Below are positions 47,378-56,416 of a DNA stretch of 64,000 nt, one piece after another. A program made the position numbers and the translations under genes. Numbering within the stretch: position 1 is the first letter of the stretch; every line of letters begins with the position of its first letter. The notes beneath the pieces were generated by a model. That model was not told the DNA's origin. It worked only from the letters and a program-made list of their open reading frames with translations, and did not search any database. This DNA comes from an uncultured Pseudomonadota bacterium (GTDB lineage: Bacteria; Pseudomonadota; Gammaproteobacteria; Burkholderiales; SG8-39), in the NCBI GenBank assembly GCA_903829815.1, contig CAIKRR010000014.1, positions 62,001-126,000 on the forward strand, written 5' to 3'.

Positions 47378-48613
47378 TCAAGCGGCCGCGGTGCCGGTGC
47401 GCAAGGGGCGATCGCGTATCGGCAGCGACATCGCAGTGGCCACGACGGCCAGCACGACCATGATCCACCAGGCCATGTCGTATGAGCCGGTGCGATCAAA
47501 GATATATCCGCCCAGCCAGGAACCGAAGAAGCCACCCACCTGATGCGCGCCGAACACGATGCCATAGAGCATCGAGAAATGCCGCGCGCCAAACACCTGG
47601 GCCACGATGCCGCTGGTAGGCGCGGCGGTTGACAGATACAGGATGCCCATCACCGCAGCGAAAATGGCGGCAAGCAAGGGTGTCACCGGCAGAAAGATCA
47701 TCGGGAGAAACAGGAACGCTCGCGAACCATAGATGATGGCCAGCAGATAGCGATGACGAAGCCGTGTTCCGAGCCACCCAGAGGCAAACGAGCCCAGTAT
47801 GTTGAACAAGCCAACCAGCGCCAGAGCAAGCGCGGCCACATTGCCCGAGAGCCCGCGATCGGTGAGAAAGGGGCTCAGATGGAAGCTCACGAAATTGACA
47901 TGTACGCCGCAGACGAAGAAGCCCGCCGTGAGCAGCCAGAAGCCCGAGTGACGCGTTGCCTCGGAGAGGGCTGCGCCGATTGAACTGGGTGCGCCCCCTG
48001 CGGCTGATACGGCGGGTCTGCGCTCTGCGCGCATACCCAAGGCAAGAACGAAGACCAGCGCCAGAATGCCCGCGAGAACGAGCGAGGCAAACCGCCAGTC
48101 ATACCCGGCAAGCAGTGCCTGGGCAATCGGCACCATCAGAAACTGTCCGAATGACCCGCCGGCCATCACGAGTCCGAAGGCCAGACTGCGTCGCTCCGGT
48201 GGCACGCTGCGCGCAACCGCCCCCATCACGACGCCGACACTCACGGCGGTAGTACCAATACCCACCAGCAGGCCGAAGGTGAGATGCAGGCCAAGCGGCC
48301 CCTGGGCCATCGCACCCAGCGCAAGCCCGAGCACGATGAAGAGATTTCCGACCATGACGATGCGGAACACCCCCAACCGATCAGCCAGCGCACCGAAGAT
48401 CGGCGCACCCAGCCCGTTCAGAAGCGTCTGCAGGGCGAGCGCCAGACTGAAAACCTCGCGCCCCAGTCCAAGCTCCTGACTCAGCGGCTTCATGAAAAGC
48501 CCGAACGCCGGCCGCATGCCCAGCGAGAGCGTGACGATGCTCGCCGCACACGCGATGAGCGCGAGCATCGCAGGGGTGAATGCTGCAGCCGGGTGAGCCG
48601 CCGGTCTGGTCAT
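47378..48613 (-). CDS. MFS transporter
   Basis: A 411-residue membrane protein with about twelve helices. The loop 2-3 motif is FGALADRLGVFRIVM, followed by a central loop with AERRPAVSAAGG and a second-half FASGWLGTRLRHRYLL. It resembles monocarboxylate-type (OFA/MCT) MFS carriers. The ATG at 48613 is used; an in-frame GTG lies three codons upstream. It sits between an NTF2-like gene and metC on the minus strand. The substrate is unknown. Confidence 0.85.
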   Translation of the reverse strand: MTRPAAHPAAAFTPAMLALIACAASIVTLSLGMRPAFGLFMKPLSQELGLGREVFSLALALQTLLNGLGAPIFGALADRLGVFRIVMVGNLFIVLGLALGAMAQGPLGLHLTFGLLVGIGTTAVSVGVVMGAVARSVPPERRSLAFGLVMAGGSFGQFLMVPIAQALLAGYDWRFASLVLAGILALVFVLALGMRAERRPAVSAAGGAPSSIGAALSEATRHSGFWLLTAGFFVCGVHVNFVSFHLSPFLTDRGLSGNVAALALALVGLFNILGSFASGWLGTRLRHRYLLAIIYGSRAFLFLPMIFLPVTPLLAAIFAAVMGILYLSTAAPTSGIVAQVFGARHFSMLYGIVFGAHQVGGFFGSWLGGYIFDRTGSYDMAWWIMVVLAVVATAMSLPIRDRPLRTGTAAA

Positions 48614-48650
48614 GGCAGGCACTTCGGAAGACCGTCGCGCAGCCGCACGC

Positions 48651-49253
48651 TCAGTTCACCACGCCCTGGGCAACCCAGGCATCGGCTTCGGCGTAAAGCG
48701 CATCAACCCCAGGGTCGCGAGTCGTGAGCAGACCCGGGTCAACGGTCTGGCCGTTCTTGGCCTGTACATAAGCCAGGTAGCGATACCCCTCCGGAAAACT
48801 CATCAGCAGGGACTCGTCAAAGACGATGGGCGTACCCGGCCGAGCTGGCGACATGCAGCTCTTGTCGTAGATGCAGACACGGCGCGCAATCGCCCAGCGG
48901 CCCGCACGCTTCTCGAAGAAGTCGAAAAAACGTCCGTAGCAATTCGCGTCGACCTCAACCCCTTCGAGGTTTGCCCTCACCACGATCTCCATCTTGGTAT
49001 GCGCAAAGGCGCGATGCCCCTTCTGCTCGATTGAACTGCCACCGAGCACATGCATCGAGCGCGAACCTCGCTTCCACCCGGCCGCCGAGGCAATGATGAA
49101 TTCGGTGAAGGGTCCGTTGAACCAGGTCGCGCGAAATACGGCCTCCGGATGAAAAGTGGTGCGCAGCTTTTCGAACTGTCCGGTGTCGCGCCACATGGCC
49201 CAGTTGTCGACCACTTCGCGAATTGCCAGACGCTCGAGCATTGCCGAATCCAT
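48651..49253 (-). CDS. SnoaL/NTF2-like protein
   Basis: A 200-residue protein with an NTF2-like N-terminal domain: LAIREVVDNWAMWRDTGQFE, TFHPEAVFRATW, an MHVLGGSSIE strand and GRWAIARRVCIYDKS. The 45 residues after it form a tail seen in small hydroxylating or dehydratase-like members. GGAG precedes the ATG at 49253. It is the first gene of the unit NTF2-MFS-metC and is divergent from the quinone-oxidoreductase-like gene. Confidence 0.7.
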   Translation of the reverse strand: MDSAMLERLAIREVVDNWAMWRDTGQFEKLRTTFHPEAVFRATWFNGPFTEFIIASAAGWKRGSRSMHVLGGSSIEQKGHRAFAHTKMEIVVRANLEGVEVDANCYGRFFDFFEKRAGRWAIARRVCIYDKSCMSPARPGTPIVFDESLLMSFPEGYRYLAYVQAKNGQTVDPGLLTTRDPGVDALYAEADAWVAQGVVN

Positions 49254-49447
49254 CGATACACTCCATCCTTTGCAAGGGACCCAATGATCGCACCAGATGC
49301 GGGCCTCATGTGGTCCGCGTACGTTCCCGATCGCGCCCAGGCATCCCCACAAGGGTGCGCGGCCGTAGAATCGTGTGTGTAACCACCACCCGGCACAGCG
49401 CACAGTCCCGCGCAGGTGCCTCGCGCACCGACCATGGAGCAGACATC

Positions 49448-50443
49448 TTGAAAGCAATCCGCATCGATGCACCCGGAGGCCCGGAGGTATTGCAGACCGT
49501 TGATTGCCCGATTCCCCAACCCGCAGCCGGCGAGGTCCTGGTAAAGGCCGCATCGATCGGTGTCGGCAAGCCCGATGTGCTCTTTCGCACCGGCGCCTAC
49601 CGCTGGCTGCCACCGCTGCCGGCCATTCCGGGCGCCGAAATGATGGGGCATGTCGCCGCCTTGGGCCCTGGCCTGGAGGGGCTCTCGGTTGGTCAACCGG
49701 TACTGGTCTATTCGCTCAAGGGCGGTTGCTACGCCGAGTACAACGCAGTGCCCGCCAGTGCTGTCACGGCCTTGCCCGCAGGCATCGACCCTGACCTGGC
49801 CGTGACCATTCCGAACTACCAGGTCGCCCATGCCCTGCTCACCGAGGCTGCACGCGGAGCGCGCACCCGCTGGATCTACATCAATGGGGCAGCCGGTGGC
49901 ATCGGCTCGGCAGTGATCGATCTGTGCCGCCTGCGCGGCCTGGCCGTCATTGCCGGTGCGAGTTCAGCCGCCAAATGCGCGTTTGCCCTGTCACAGGGTG
50001 CAACCCATGCGATCGACTACAGCCAGGAGTCGGTGGTCGACCGTGTGCTGGCACTCACCGGCGGTCAGGGAGTTGACCTTTCGCTCGATCATCTGATCGG
50101 GCCGACGTTCACCGACACCCTGGGCATGCTTGCACCGTTCGGACTGGTCGTGTCCTTCAACATGCTGGCCGGATGGCCCGAGCAGGACCTCTTTCGCGCC
50201 ATGCGCGCGCATCTGCCACGCAGCCCCGCGGTCCGCTGCTTCACCATGCACAGCTATGACGCCGATCCGGCAACACGTCAGCGCCTGATGCAGGAAACCA
50301 TTGATCTCTTCGCTCGCGGATCGGTGCAACCGGCGATCTTCAGGCGCATGGGGCTGGGTGAAGCGCGCGCAGCGCACGAACTGCTCGACGCGCGCGCCGT
50401 GCTGGGCAAACTGGTGCTCAAACCGGACACCGCCCGAGCGTGA
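49448..50443 (+). CDS. Zinc-independent MDR-family NADPH:quinone oxidoreductase-like protein
   Basis: A 331-residue medium-chain dehydrogenase. It starts KAIRIDAPGGPEVLQTVD, has the NADPH-binding block YINGAAGGIGSAVIDLCRLRG in shortened form (GAAGGIGSAVID) and ends AAHELLDARAVLGKLVLKP. Zinc ligands of alcohol dehydrogenases are absent, as in QOR. The start is TTG at 49448, with GGAG eight bases before it, since the family pattern begins at the next codon. It probably reduces quinones or enones. Confidence 0.82.
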   Translation: MKAIRIDAPGGPEVLQTVDCPIPQPAAGEVLVKAASIGVGKPDVLFRTGAYRWLPPLPAIPGAEMMGHVAALGPGLEGLSVGQPVLVYSLKGGCYAEYNAVPASAVTALPAGIDPDLAVTIPNYQVAHALLTEAARGARTRWIYINGAAGGIGSAVIDLCRLRGLAVIAGASSAAKCAFALSQGATHAIDYSQESVVDRVLALTGGQGVDLSLDHLIGPTFTDTLGMLAPFGLVVSFNMLAGWPEQDLFRAMRAHLPRSPAVRCFTMHSYDADPATRQRLMQETIDLFARGSVQPAIFRRMGLGEARAAHELLDARAVLGKLVLKPDTARA

Positions 50444-50456
50444 ACGTCGCGCGCGA

Positions 50457-51152
50457 TCAGACCGCTGCAGCCGATCGCTCGAGGCACTCGATGGCGAGAT
50501 CCGCGGACATGATGTCGCCAAAGGCAAGGTAGAAGGCAATCAATGCCGCGTTGTGCTCCTCGTCGGTATGAGCGGCATTGGCATCGGTGATCATCACGGT
50601 ACGAAAATTCTGCATCATTGCGTCGCGCGCGGTGGAGTCGCAGCACACATTGGTGACGGTGCCGGTGATCAACAAGGTGTCCAGACCCCGCTCACGCAGG
50701 ATCTGGGGAAGCGCCGAAGCCCCTGGCACGAAGGCGCTGTAGCGGTCTTTCTTCACGATGAGATCGGCATCGTCGACGTCGAGCCCAGCCCATAGCGCAT
50801 GGCCGATCGCACCCTCGGCCATGGTCTTGATACGCACCTGGGTGCGCTCGGGGCCTGTCATCGCATGAAAGACCGGCCAGGTCTCGAGCGACGGCTCGCC
50901 GAAGGTGTTCTTTACCCACACGACCGTGCCTCCGCTGGCGCGCGTGGCAGTGGCAAGCCGGTTGATCGCAGGCACGATGTCGCGCGCAGCATCGCACATG
51001 ACATGCGCCACCCCCGGCATCATGAAGGCGTTTTGCATATCGACCACGATGAGTGCGGTCTGCCGCGCATCGAGATCGTCATAGATATGCTCGCGCCCGC
51101 GATGGCGCACCACCCGATCGATGACCGACTGTGGGATATCGATGGCATGCAT
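50457..51152 (-). CDS. Isochorismatase-family cysteine hydrolase
   Basis: A 231-residue hydrolase with the catalytic triad of the family: Asp in LIVVDMQNAFM near residue 38, Lys in DLIVKKDRYSAF near 130 and Cys in GTVTNVCCDSTARD near 168. Relatives hydrolyse amides such as ureidoacrylate, N-carbamoylsarcosine or biuret. AAGGAGA precedes the ATG. It is divergent from a LivK-like binding protein, which may capture its substrate or a precursor; this is inferred from position. Confidence 0.85.
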   Translation of the reverse strand: MHAIDIPQSVIDRVVRHRGREHIYDDLDARQTALIVVDMQNAFMMPGVAHVMCDAARDIVPAINRLATATRASGGTVVWVKNTFGEPSLETWPVFHAMTGPERTQVRIKTMAEGAIGHALWAGLDVDDADLIVKKDRYSAFVPGASALPQILRERGLDTLLITGTVTNVCCDSTARDAMMQNFRTVMITDANAAHTDEEHNAALIAFYLAFGDIMSADLAIECLERSAAAV

Positions 51153-51271
51153 CGTCCGTCTCCTTGTGGAATATGGTCTGCCGATACGGCTATTATGGGC
51201 GTAAAAGAACGACAGGCATCCGGGCCGCGATGGTGCGTCCGAAAACGCCGTCGACAGATCAGGAGACCTTG

Positions 51272-52513
51272 ATGCATTCGATGACACACCATGGACGACC
51301 GCGTCGCGGTGCAACTGCCCTGCGCAAGGCGGTGGCCATACTGACAGCGACTACGGCCCTGCTCTCCCTCACTGCCAGCCCGAGCGCCAGCGCCCAGACG
51401 GTGCGCATCGGCATGCTCTCCACCTACAGCGGTACCAATGCGGCCTTCGGCGCCGAGATGGACCGCGGCATGAAGCTCTACATGAAGCTCAATGCCGACA
51501 AACTGCCAGCCGGTGTCAAGGTGGAGGTGATCGTGCGCGATGACGGCGGCCCCATTCCGGACAAGGCGCGCGCCATTGCACAGGAACTCATTGTTCGCGA
51601 CAAGGTGCAGATTCTGACCGGCATCGTGTGGAGCCCCAATGCACTGGCCATCGCGCCGCTGGTCACCGAAGCGAAGGTGCCGATGGTGATCATGAATGCC
51701 GCCGCCTCGGTGATTCCGCTGCGTTCGCCCTACATCGTCCGACTGTCATTCACCGAATGGCAGCACGCCTTGCCACTCGGGCGCTGGGCCGCCCGCAAGT
51801 ACACCCGTGCCTACCAGTTGGTCAGCGACTTTGCAGCTGGCCACGATTCGGAAGAAGCCTTTGCCAAGGGCTTTACCGAAGGGGGCGGCCAGATCGTCGG
51901 CAAGGTGCGGGTGCCACTCGCCAATCCCGACTTCATCCCGTTTCTGCAGCGGGTGAAAGATGAAAAACCCGACGTCCTCTTTGCCTTCGTGCCCTCGGGG
52001 CCGCCGGCCACGCAACTGATGAAAGCCTACGCCGCACTCGGACTGGAGCGTGCCGGCATCCGCTTCATCGGCTCGGGCAACATCACGGCTGACGAAGAAC
52101 TGGCCAATATGGGCGACGCGGCGCTCGGTGTGGTGACCGCCTACCACTACTCACCCGGGGGCGACCGGCCAGCCAACAAGTCATTCAACGCGGCGTTTAC
52201 GCGCGAATACGGCGAGACAGTCGTTCCGACCCTGATGTCACTGGCCGCCTGGGACGCCATGGATGCGATCTACACCGCCATTCGCGAGCAGCAGGGCCGC
52301 ATCGACCCCGATCGCACAATGGCCATCCTCAGCCGATACAGCAATCCGAACAGCCCGCGTGGGCCGGTGGCCATCGACCCCGAGACGCGCGATGTCGTGC
52401 ACAACGAATACATCCGCGAAGTGCGTCGGGTGGGCGGCAAGCTGACAAACGTCGAGATCGAGACGATTCCCAATGTGCGCGACGGCTGGAAGGAACTCAA
52501 CGCACGCAAGTGA
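51272..52513 (+). CDS. LivK-like branched-chain amino-acid/amide-type periplasmic binding protein
   Basis: A 413-residue type I solute-binding protein. The signal peptide ends SASAQT near residue 42, followed by VRIGMLSTYSGTNAAFG, VEVIVRDDGG, VQILTGIVWSPNALA and VLFAFVPSGPPATQLMKAY. AGGAG lies six bases before the ATG. Such receptors feed LivHMGF-type ABC importers; none is present in the window. It is divergent from the isochorismatase-family gene and followed by a hairpin terminator. Confidence 0.9.
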   Translation: MHSMTHHGRPRRGATALRKAVAILTATTALLSLTASPSASAQTVRIGMLSTYSGTNAAFGAEMDRGMKLYMKLNADKLPAGVKVEVIVRDDGGPIPDKARAIAQELIVRDKVQILTGIVWSPNALAIAPLVTEAKVPMVIMNAAASVIPLRSPYIVRLSFTEWQHALPLGRWAARKYTRAYQLVSDFAAGHDSEEAFAKGFTEGGGQIVGKVRVPLANPDFIPFLQRVKDEKPDVLFAFVPSGPPATQLMKAYAALGLERAGIRFIGSGNITADEELANMGDAALGVVTAYHYSPGGDRPANKSFNAAFTREYGETVVPTLMSLAAWDAMDAIYTAIREQQGRIDPDRTMAILSRYSNPNSPRGPVAIDPETRDVVHNEYIREVRRVGGKLTNVEIETIPNVRDGWKELNARK

Positions 52514-52520
52514 GATGTGG

Positions 52521-52546
52521 GGGCAGGTCTTGCCTTTGGCCTGCCC
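52521..52546. terminator. Hairpin between LivK-like gene and ychJ-like gene
   Basis: GGGCAGG and CCTGCCC form a seven-base stem around a loop of about 12 bases. It is located between two convergent genes; no T tract is visible. Confidence 0.45.
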
Positions 52547-52551
52547 GGAAA

Positions 52552-52956
52552 TCACACCCCTGAGTCGCCATCGACGTACAGCCAGCGCCCCTCCAGTCGC
52601 TCGAAGCGACTCACCTCGTGCAGACGCTGAGCACGGCCGGCAAGCTTGCTGCGCGCGACAAATTCGACCGTTGCGTGCTCGGCATCGTGTTCGACATGAC
52701 GCCGCACCTCGAGCCCGAGCCAGCGCAAACCATCAGGGCGTGGCTCGATGAGCGCCGGTCGGGTCCGCGGGTGCCAGGTAGCCATCAGGTAAGCATCAAG
52801 CCCGAGCACATAAGCGGTGTAACGCGATCGCATCAAGGCTTCGGCGTTCGGCGCCAGCAGGTACTGTTCGCCGGCGTGCCATCGGCCACAGCAGTCGGCA
52901 AGTCGCCTCGACAGCCCGCAGGGGCAAGCTTGAGAACCGAGTGCCGTTCGAGACAT
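52552..52956 (-). CDS. YchJ family (UPF0225) protein
   Basis: A 134-residue protein with an N-terminal SEC-C-like metal motif CPCGLSRRLADCC (residues 11-23), then NAEALMRSRYTAYVLGLDAYLMATWHP and a C-terminal beta region ending FERLEGRWLYVDGD. The family is uncharacterised; the Cys motif probably binds zinc. Its start codon is one base from the stop of the MscS fusion gene's strand neighbour, so both minus-strand genes may be co-transcribed. Confidence 0.82.
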   Translation of the reverse strand: MSRTALGSQACPCGLSRRLADCCGRWHAGEQYLLAPNAEALMRSRYTAYVLGLDAYLMATWHPRTRPALIEPRPDGLRWLGLEVRRHVEHDAEHATVEFVARSKLAGRAQRLHEVSRFERLEGRWLYVDGDSGV

Positions 52957-55900
52957 TCAGGCTGACACACCGAGCGCCTTCATTTTCTCGGGTCGGTCAA
53001 GGCTGATTCTTCTCGTCGGCAAGGCATCTAGCCTGATAAGGACAGAACTGACCGTCTGCAATATTCGCGTCGAGAGACTGTCCACGGACCGCCCGGCACG
53101 GAAGAACACCTGCACTGCCATTTCCGTGCCTTCGCCGTCGATCTCGCGACATACCAGTTGAACCGGTCGCGCCGGATCGACGTCCGGGTCACCGGAAAGC
53201 AAATCGCGCACCGCGCGAGCAAGTGTATCCAGAACCAGCCCCACCTCCGCACCTGAACTGATCTCGAACGGAACCTCGACGCGGGTAAACCCATTGCTGA
53301 GTGAAAGATTGCTCATCACGTGCTGGACGATTGATGCATTCGGGACGAAGTGAACCTCGTCGTCACGCGAACGAATCCTGAACGTCCGCCAGCCCAGTTC
53401 CTCGACAATGCCATTCAGGGTGGCGCCACCATTCATCACCGAAATCCACTGACCCACCTTGACTGACCCTTCGACGTGAAGGGCGACACCACTGATGGCG
53501 TCCAGGATGAGTTCGCGCAACGCAAGGCCGATCACCGTGAGCAGAACGGACGAGGTCGCCAGTATCGGCAAGACATCGCGCCCCAGCACATTGGTGTAAT
53601 AGGCGGCAAACATGCACGCGTACACCGCAGACGACGTCAAGAGATGAATCGTCCCCTGAACCATCAACCCGCCGCGACTGCGACGCAACAAACCCCATAT
53701 CAGCGCGTTGATCATGAACGCGGCCGCCATGTAGTAGCCGATCGTGATCCCGTATCGGATCCAGACCACCCACCGCTGAGGTGAATTCACGAGGAGCGAA
53801 CTGCCAAAGAGCGCCACTTCGCCAAGGAGCAACGCGCCAATGAACGACAGGATGGTCAGCACGCGAGCGACGGGACTGCCCTGCCGGCGGCGACGCAGCG
53901 TGAAGCCCGTTGCAAGAAGCACCAGTGAGGCCGCCACGGCCACAAGCGCAGGCACGCGTCGGGCAAGAGCCGGCCCCAGCGACGACGTTGTCGATTCGAC
54001 CACCACTTTCATGGTCGTTTCGGAGTAGATCAACTGTCCGGCTCGGGCTCGCGGATCACCGAGCGCCCTCACGGGCCGGCTCTCGACGCCGAGTACCGAG
54101 GTTACCGCTCGAAAGCCAGTGGCGGCCGCCATGACACGTTCGCTGGCGATCTGCTCATGGATGGCGGCGCTCCCGGTCACCGATGCAAAGCTGGCCGAAT
54201 CAATCACGAGGCGCAGCCCACCCACTTCGAGTTGCTTGTGGCGCCACGACAGAGGCAATGTGATCCGCTCGAGCAGCAAGTCCTTGGGCGAAGCGTCAAA
54301 GCGGAACTTACCCTGGAATCTGAGTCGCTGATAGAAGCGCTCATCGTCCTTGAGCGACTCCACGACGATACCCTTGATGCTTCCATCGACAGCGTTCGAA
54401 AAAAACACGTCTTCAGGCTCGATGCGAATCGGTGAGCGAAACCACAATTCGAAGTCGGCGGTGTAATTGCCGTCATCGATGTCGATCGAACCGATCGAGT
54501 GAAAACGAATACCCGAGAACGCGATCGGAACGACGTCATAAAAGCGCCCCGCCACTTCCACTTCCCGGACTCTGTCGTCTGCTCTTGCGTCGACGCGCGC
54601 CGGCTGATGGCTGAATTGCCGGTCGTAGGGAACCGCTCGCCCGTCACTGTAGGTGAGTACGGAAGGCTGCGTGTCGCGCTGGCGCGTCTCGTCGAACGCA
54701 ATCAGACCGGTGAAGCCCGAGGTCGGCCGAGCCGCCACAGTGAGCGCCGCCATGTACTCGCGCAGGGATTCCCGCCACTCATCCGGATCCACCTTCTGGG
54801 TCGCCCGGTCGGACTGGCCCGTTGCAACGCCTGTGCTCCCACTGGCAGGATTCGCCTGCGAATCCTTGATTGCCACAAAGTCCGTGAGCATCGTCCCGAC
54901 GTCATAGCCATAGGCATATGCCCACGAAGGATCAGCGCCATATCGGGCGTGGTGGGCATCGACCAGCCCGCGACTCCGTTCATCCACTTCGTCCGGAGAA
55001 AAGGTCGTGATCGTCAGGACGCCCTGGGTGTAGTAACCGGGCGAGAGGCGCTCCTTGGGCAGGCCCCTGAAACGTTCACCAAAGCCGGTCAGCGCCATGT
55101 CGCCGAAGCCTACGATGCGCCCCTTGTAGCCTGAATCGCGCAACCCTTTTACGAGCGCCGCGGCGAGCTCCGAAGGCAGGTCGACAAAGGTCATGTCACT
55201 GGTGGAGAGCGACTCGGCCATCGCCTCCACCATCGCAGGCGAACTGCCGGGGTCAATCTCGCGCAGGGTCGCGCTCCTGCCGACAAAGGCGTTCCGGATT
55301 CCGTTCCAGTAGCCTGCCCCCGAGGCGGCCAGGGTCACCATGCTTACCCGGGCAGCAGGCCTGATCTGGGCGAGCATTCTGGCGGCCAACTCGGCCTGCA
55401 ACTGCTGGCTGGGCTGAAGCGTGTAGACCCATTTGCCGGCACTGGATGGGCCAGGAGGCGCCACGGGCACGAGCACGGGCACCCCGCCCTCTTCAGCCTG
55501 CTGCGCAAACGCTGCATAGCCACGGGTCTGCCCCGGGCCTACGATAGCCAGGGTGCGAAATCCGGATGCAGCCCCCTCTGCCAGCGCCAGCGTGGCTTCG
55601 GGCTTGCCTTCGTCATCGCGCCTCACGATGCGCAAGCGCTGGCTGCTGCCATGCCTGGCAAGCGCATCTGCAAACCCACGTTCGAGATCAAGTCCGACGA
55701 GCTTGTCGTTGCCGGAAAAGTCGGCAACAAAGACCACATCGAGGGGTTCTTCGAGCGTTGCTTCGCCCGCCTCGTTCGCAGGCCCCATACCCGCGATCGG
55801 GATGCCCGCTGACCACACGATCACCGAGGCCACCACTGCCAGGAAGACAGCCGCAACACTCGGGAGGATCCAACGTGGCCGCTTTGCCCGCACCACTGTG

Positions 55901-55995
55901 GCGCCGGGCACTCCACGGCGCGTGGGCAGCAGGCCTTTCAAACGGGCGGCGAGCCCGTCACCGAGCCTTGCGCATAGCTGTCGGATTCTCATCAC
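52957..55995 (-). CDS. Type I binding-protein/ligand-gated-channel-like/MscS-like channel fusion
   Basis: A 1012-residue membrane protein with an unusual order. Residues 42-64 are a signal anchor (ILPSVAAVFLAVVASVIVW). About 85-450 form a type I periplasmic binding domain (VVFVADFSGNDKLVGLDLERG, IVGPGQTRG, WAYAYGYDVGTML). About 475-610 form a beta domain whose layout recalls the extracellular domain of pentameric ligand-gated channels (IDIDDGNYTADFELWF, RLRFQGKFRF, ITLPLSWRHKQLEV). Five helices follow (about 680-840). The MscS-like part has VKVGQWISVMNGGATLNGIVEELGWR in pieces, VHFVPNASI and a C-terminal cytoplasmic domain to 1012. A ligand-gated ion channel or osmosensor is inferred. It ends one base before the YchJ-family gene. 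Confidence 0.8.
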   Translation of the reverse strand: MMRIRQLCARLGDGLAARLKGLLPTRRGVPGATVVRAKRPRWILPSVAAVFLAVVASVIVWSAGIPIAGMGPANEAGEATLEEPLDVVFVADFSGNDKLVGLDLERGFADALARHGSSQRLRIVRRDDEGKPEATLALAEGAASGFRTLAIVGPGQTRGYAAFAQQAEEGGVPVLVPVAPPGPSSAGKWVYTLQPSQQLQAELAARMLAQIRPAARVSMVTLAASGAGYWNGIRNAFVGRSATLREIDPGSSPAMVEAMAESLSTSDMTFVDLPSELAAALVKGLRDSGYKGRIVGFGDMALTGFGERFRGLPKERLSPGYYTQGVLTITTFSPDEVDERSRGLVDAHHARYGADPSWAYAYGYDVGTMLTDFVAIKDSQANPASGSTGVATGQSDRATQKVDPDEWRESLREYMAALTVAARPTSGFTGLIAFDETRQRDTQPSVLTYSDGRAVPYDRQFSHQPARVDARADDRVREVEVAGRFYDVVPIAFSGIRFHSIGSIDIDDGNYTADFELWFRSPIRIEPEDVFFSNAVDGSIKGIVVESLKDDERFYQRLRFQGKFRFDASPKDLLLERITLPLSWRHKQLEVGGLRLVIDSASFASVTGSAAIHEQIASERVMAAATGFRAVTSVLGVESRPVRALGDPRARAGQLIYSETTMKVVVESTTSSLGPALARRVPALVAVAASLVLLATGFTLRRRRQGSPVARVLTILSFIGALLLGEVALFGSSLLVNSPQRWVVWIRYGITIGYYMAAAFMINALIWGLLRRSRGGLMVQGTIHLLTSSAVYACMFAAYYTNVLGRDVLPILATSSVLLTVIGLALRELILDAISGVALHVEGSVKVGQWISVMNGGATLNGIVEELGWRTFRIRSRDDEVHFVPNASIVQHVMSNLSLSNGFTRVEVPFEISSGAEVGLVLDTLARAVRDLLSGDPDVDPARPVQLVCREIDGEGTEMAVQVFFRAGRSVDSLSTRILQTVSSVLIRLDALPTRRISLDRPEKMKALGVSA

Positions 55996-56269
55996 AGGTA
56001 CTCAATACCAACCGGGGCGGAGCCCGATCGCGACGGCGTCCCTGGGATTCATGAACCCTTCGAGCGCACCCGGTGCAAGCGCGGATGGGATGCGCTTGAA
56101 TTCAATTTGCATGCAGCTTCATTCGCGTGATTCAGCGTGGGTGCAGCGCGTTTCAGGAACGTATTCTGCCCACGCAGGATACACCCCCCCATTTTCGGAG
56201 GGTACCCCTCAAAAATGACAGGAGCATGACCACCCCCCGGTCACGACCCCCTCCATCGGACAGGTGTTC
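55996..56269. other. Gene-free region upstream of the channel fusion
   Basis: These 274 bases lie between the fusion gene start and tRNA-Thr, both on the minus strand. They should hold the fusion gene's promoter. The only structure I see is the inverted repeat at 56190-56217. The plus-strand open frame crossing the region shows no family character. Confidence 0.4.
56190..56217. promoter_or_regulatory. Imperfect inverted repeat upstream of the channel fusion
   Basis: The arms CATTTTCGGAGGG and CCCCTCAAAAATG surround a GTAC-like centre, with 11 or more pairings, about 195 bases before the fusion gene. It could be an operator, an mRNA leader structure, or a weak terminator after tRNA-Thr; it lacks a T tract on the minus strand. 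Confidence 0.35.
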
Positions 56270-56344
56270 TGGTGCCGCTTGTCCGGATTGAACGGACGAC
56301 CTACCGCTTACAAGGCGGTTGCTCTACCACTGAGCTAAAGCGGC
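56270..56344 (-). tRNA. tRNA-Thr (UGU anticodon)
   Basis: A 75-base cloverleaf with encoded CCA. The acceptor stem is GCCGCTT/AAGCGGC, the D arm is AGCTCAGTGGTAGAGC, the anticodon arm CCGCC-TTGTAAG-CGG region gives TGT, and the T arm is GTCCG-TTCAATC-CGGAC. It lies downstream of sspB with its own -10 element. Confidence 0.92.
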
Positions 56345-56383
56345 TTTGGGGAAACGGGGCATCGGTGCTTGGCTGGGCGCCCG

Positions 56384-56389
56384 ATTATA
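56384..56389 (-). promoter_or_regulatory. -10 element for tRNA-Thr
   Basis: TATAAT on the minus strand lies 40 bases before the tRNA 5' end and 28 bases after the sspB stop codon. The -35 region is weak. It would let the tRNA be transcribed independently of sspB. Confidence 0.5.
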
Positions 56390-56416
56390 GTCCGACGCTG
56401 CGCCCTTGCTGCAGAC

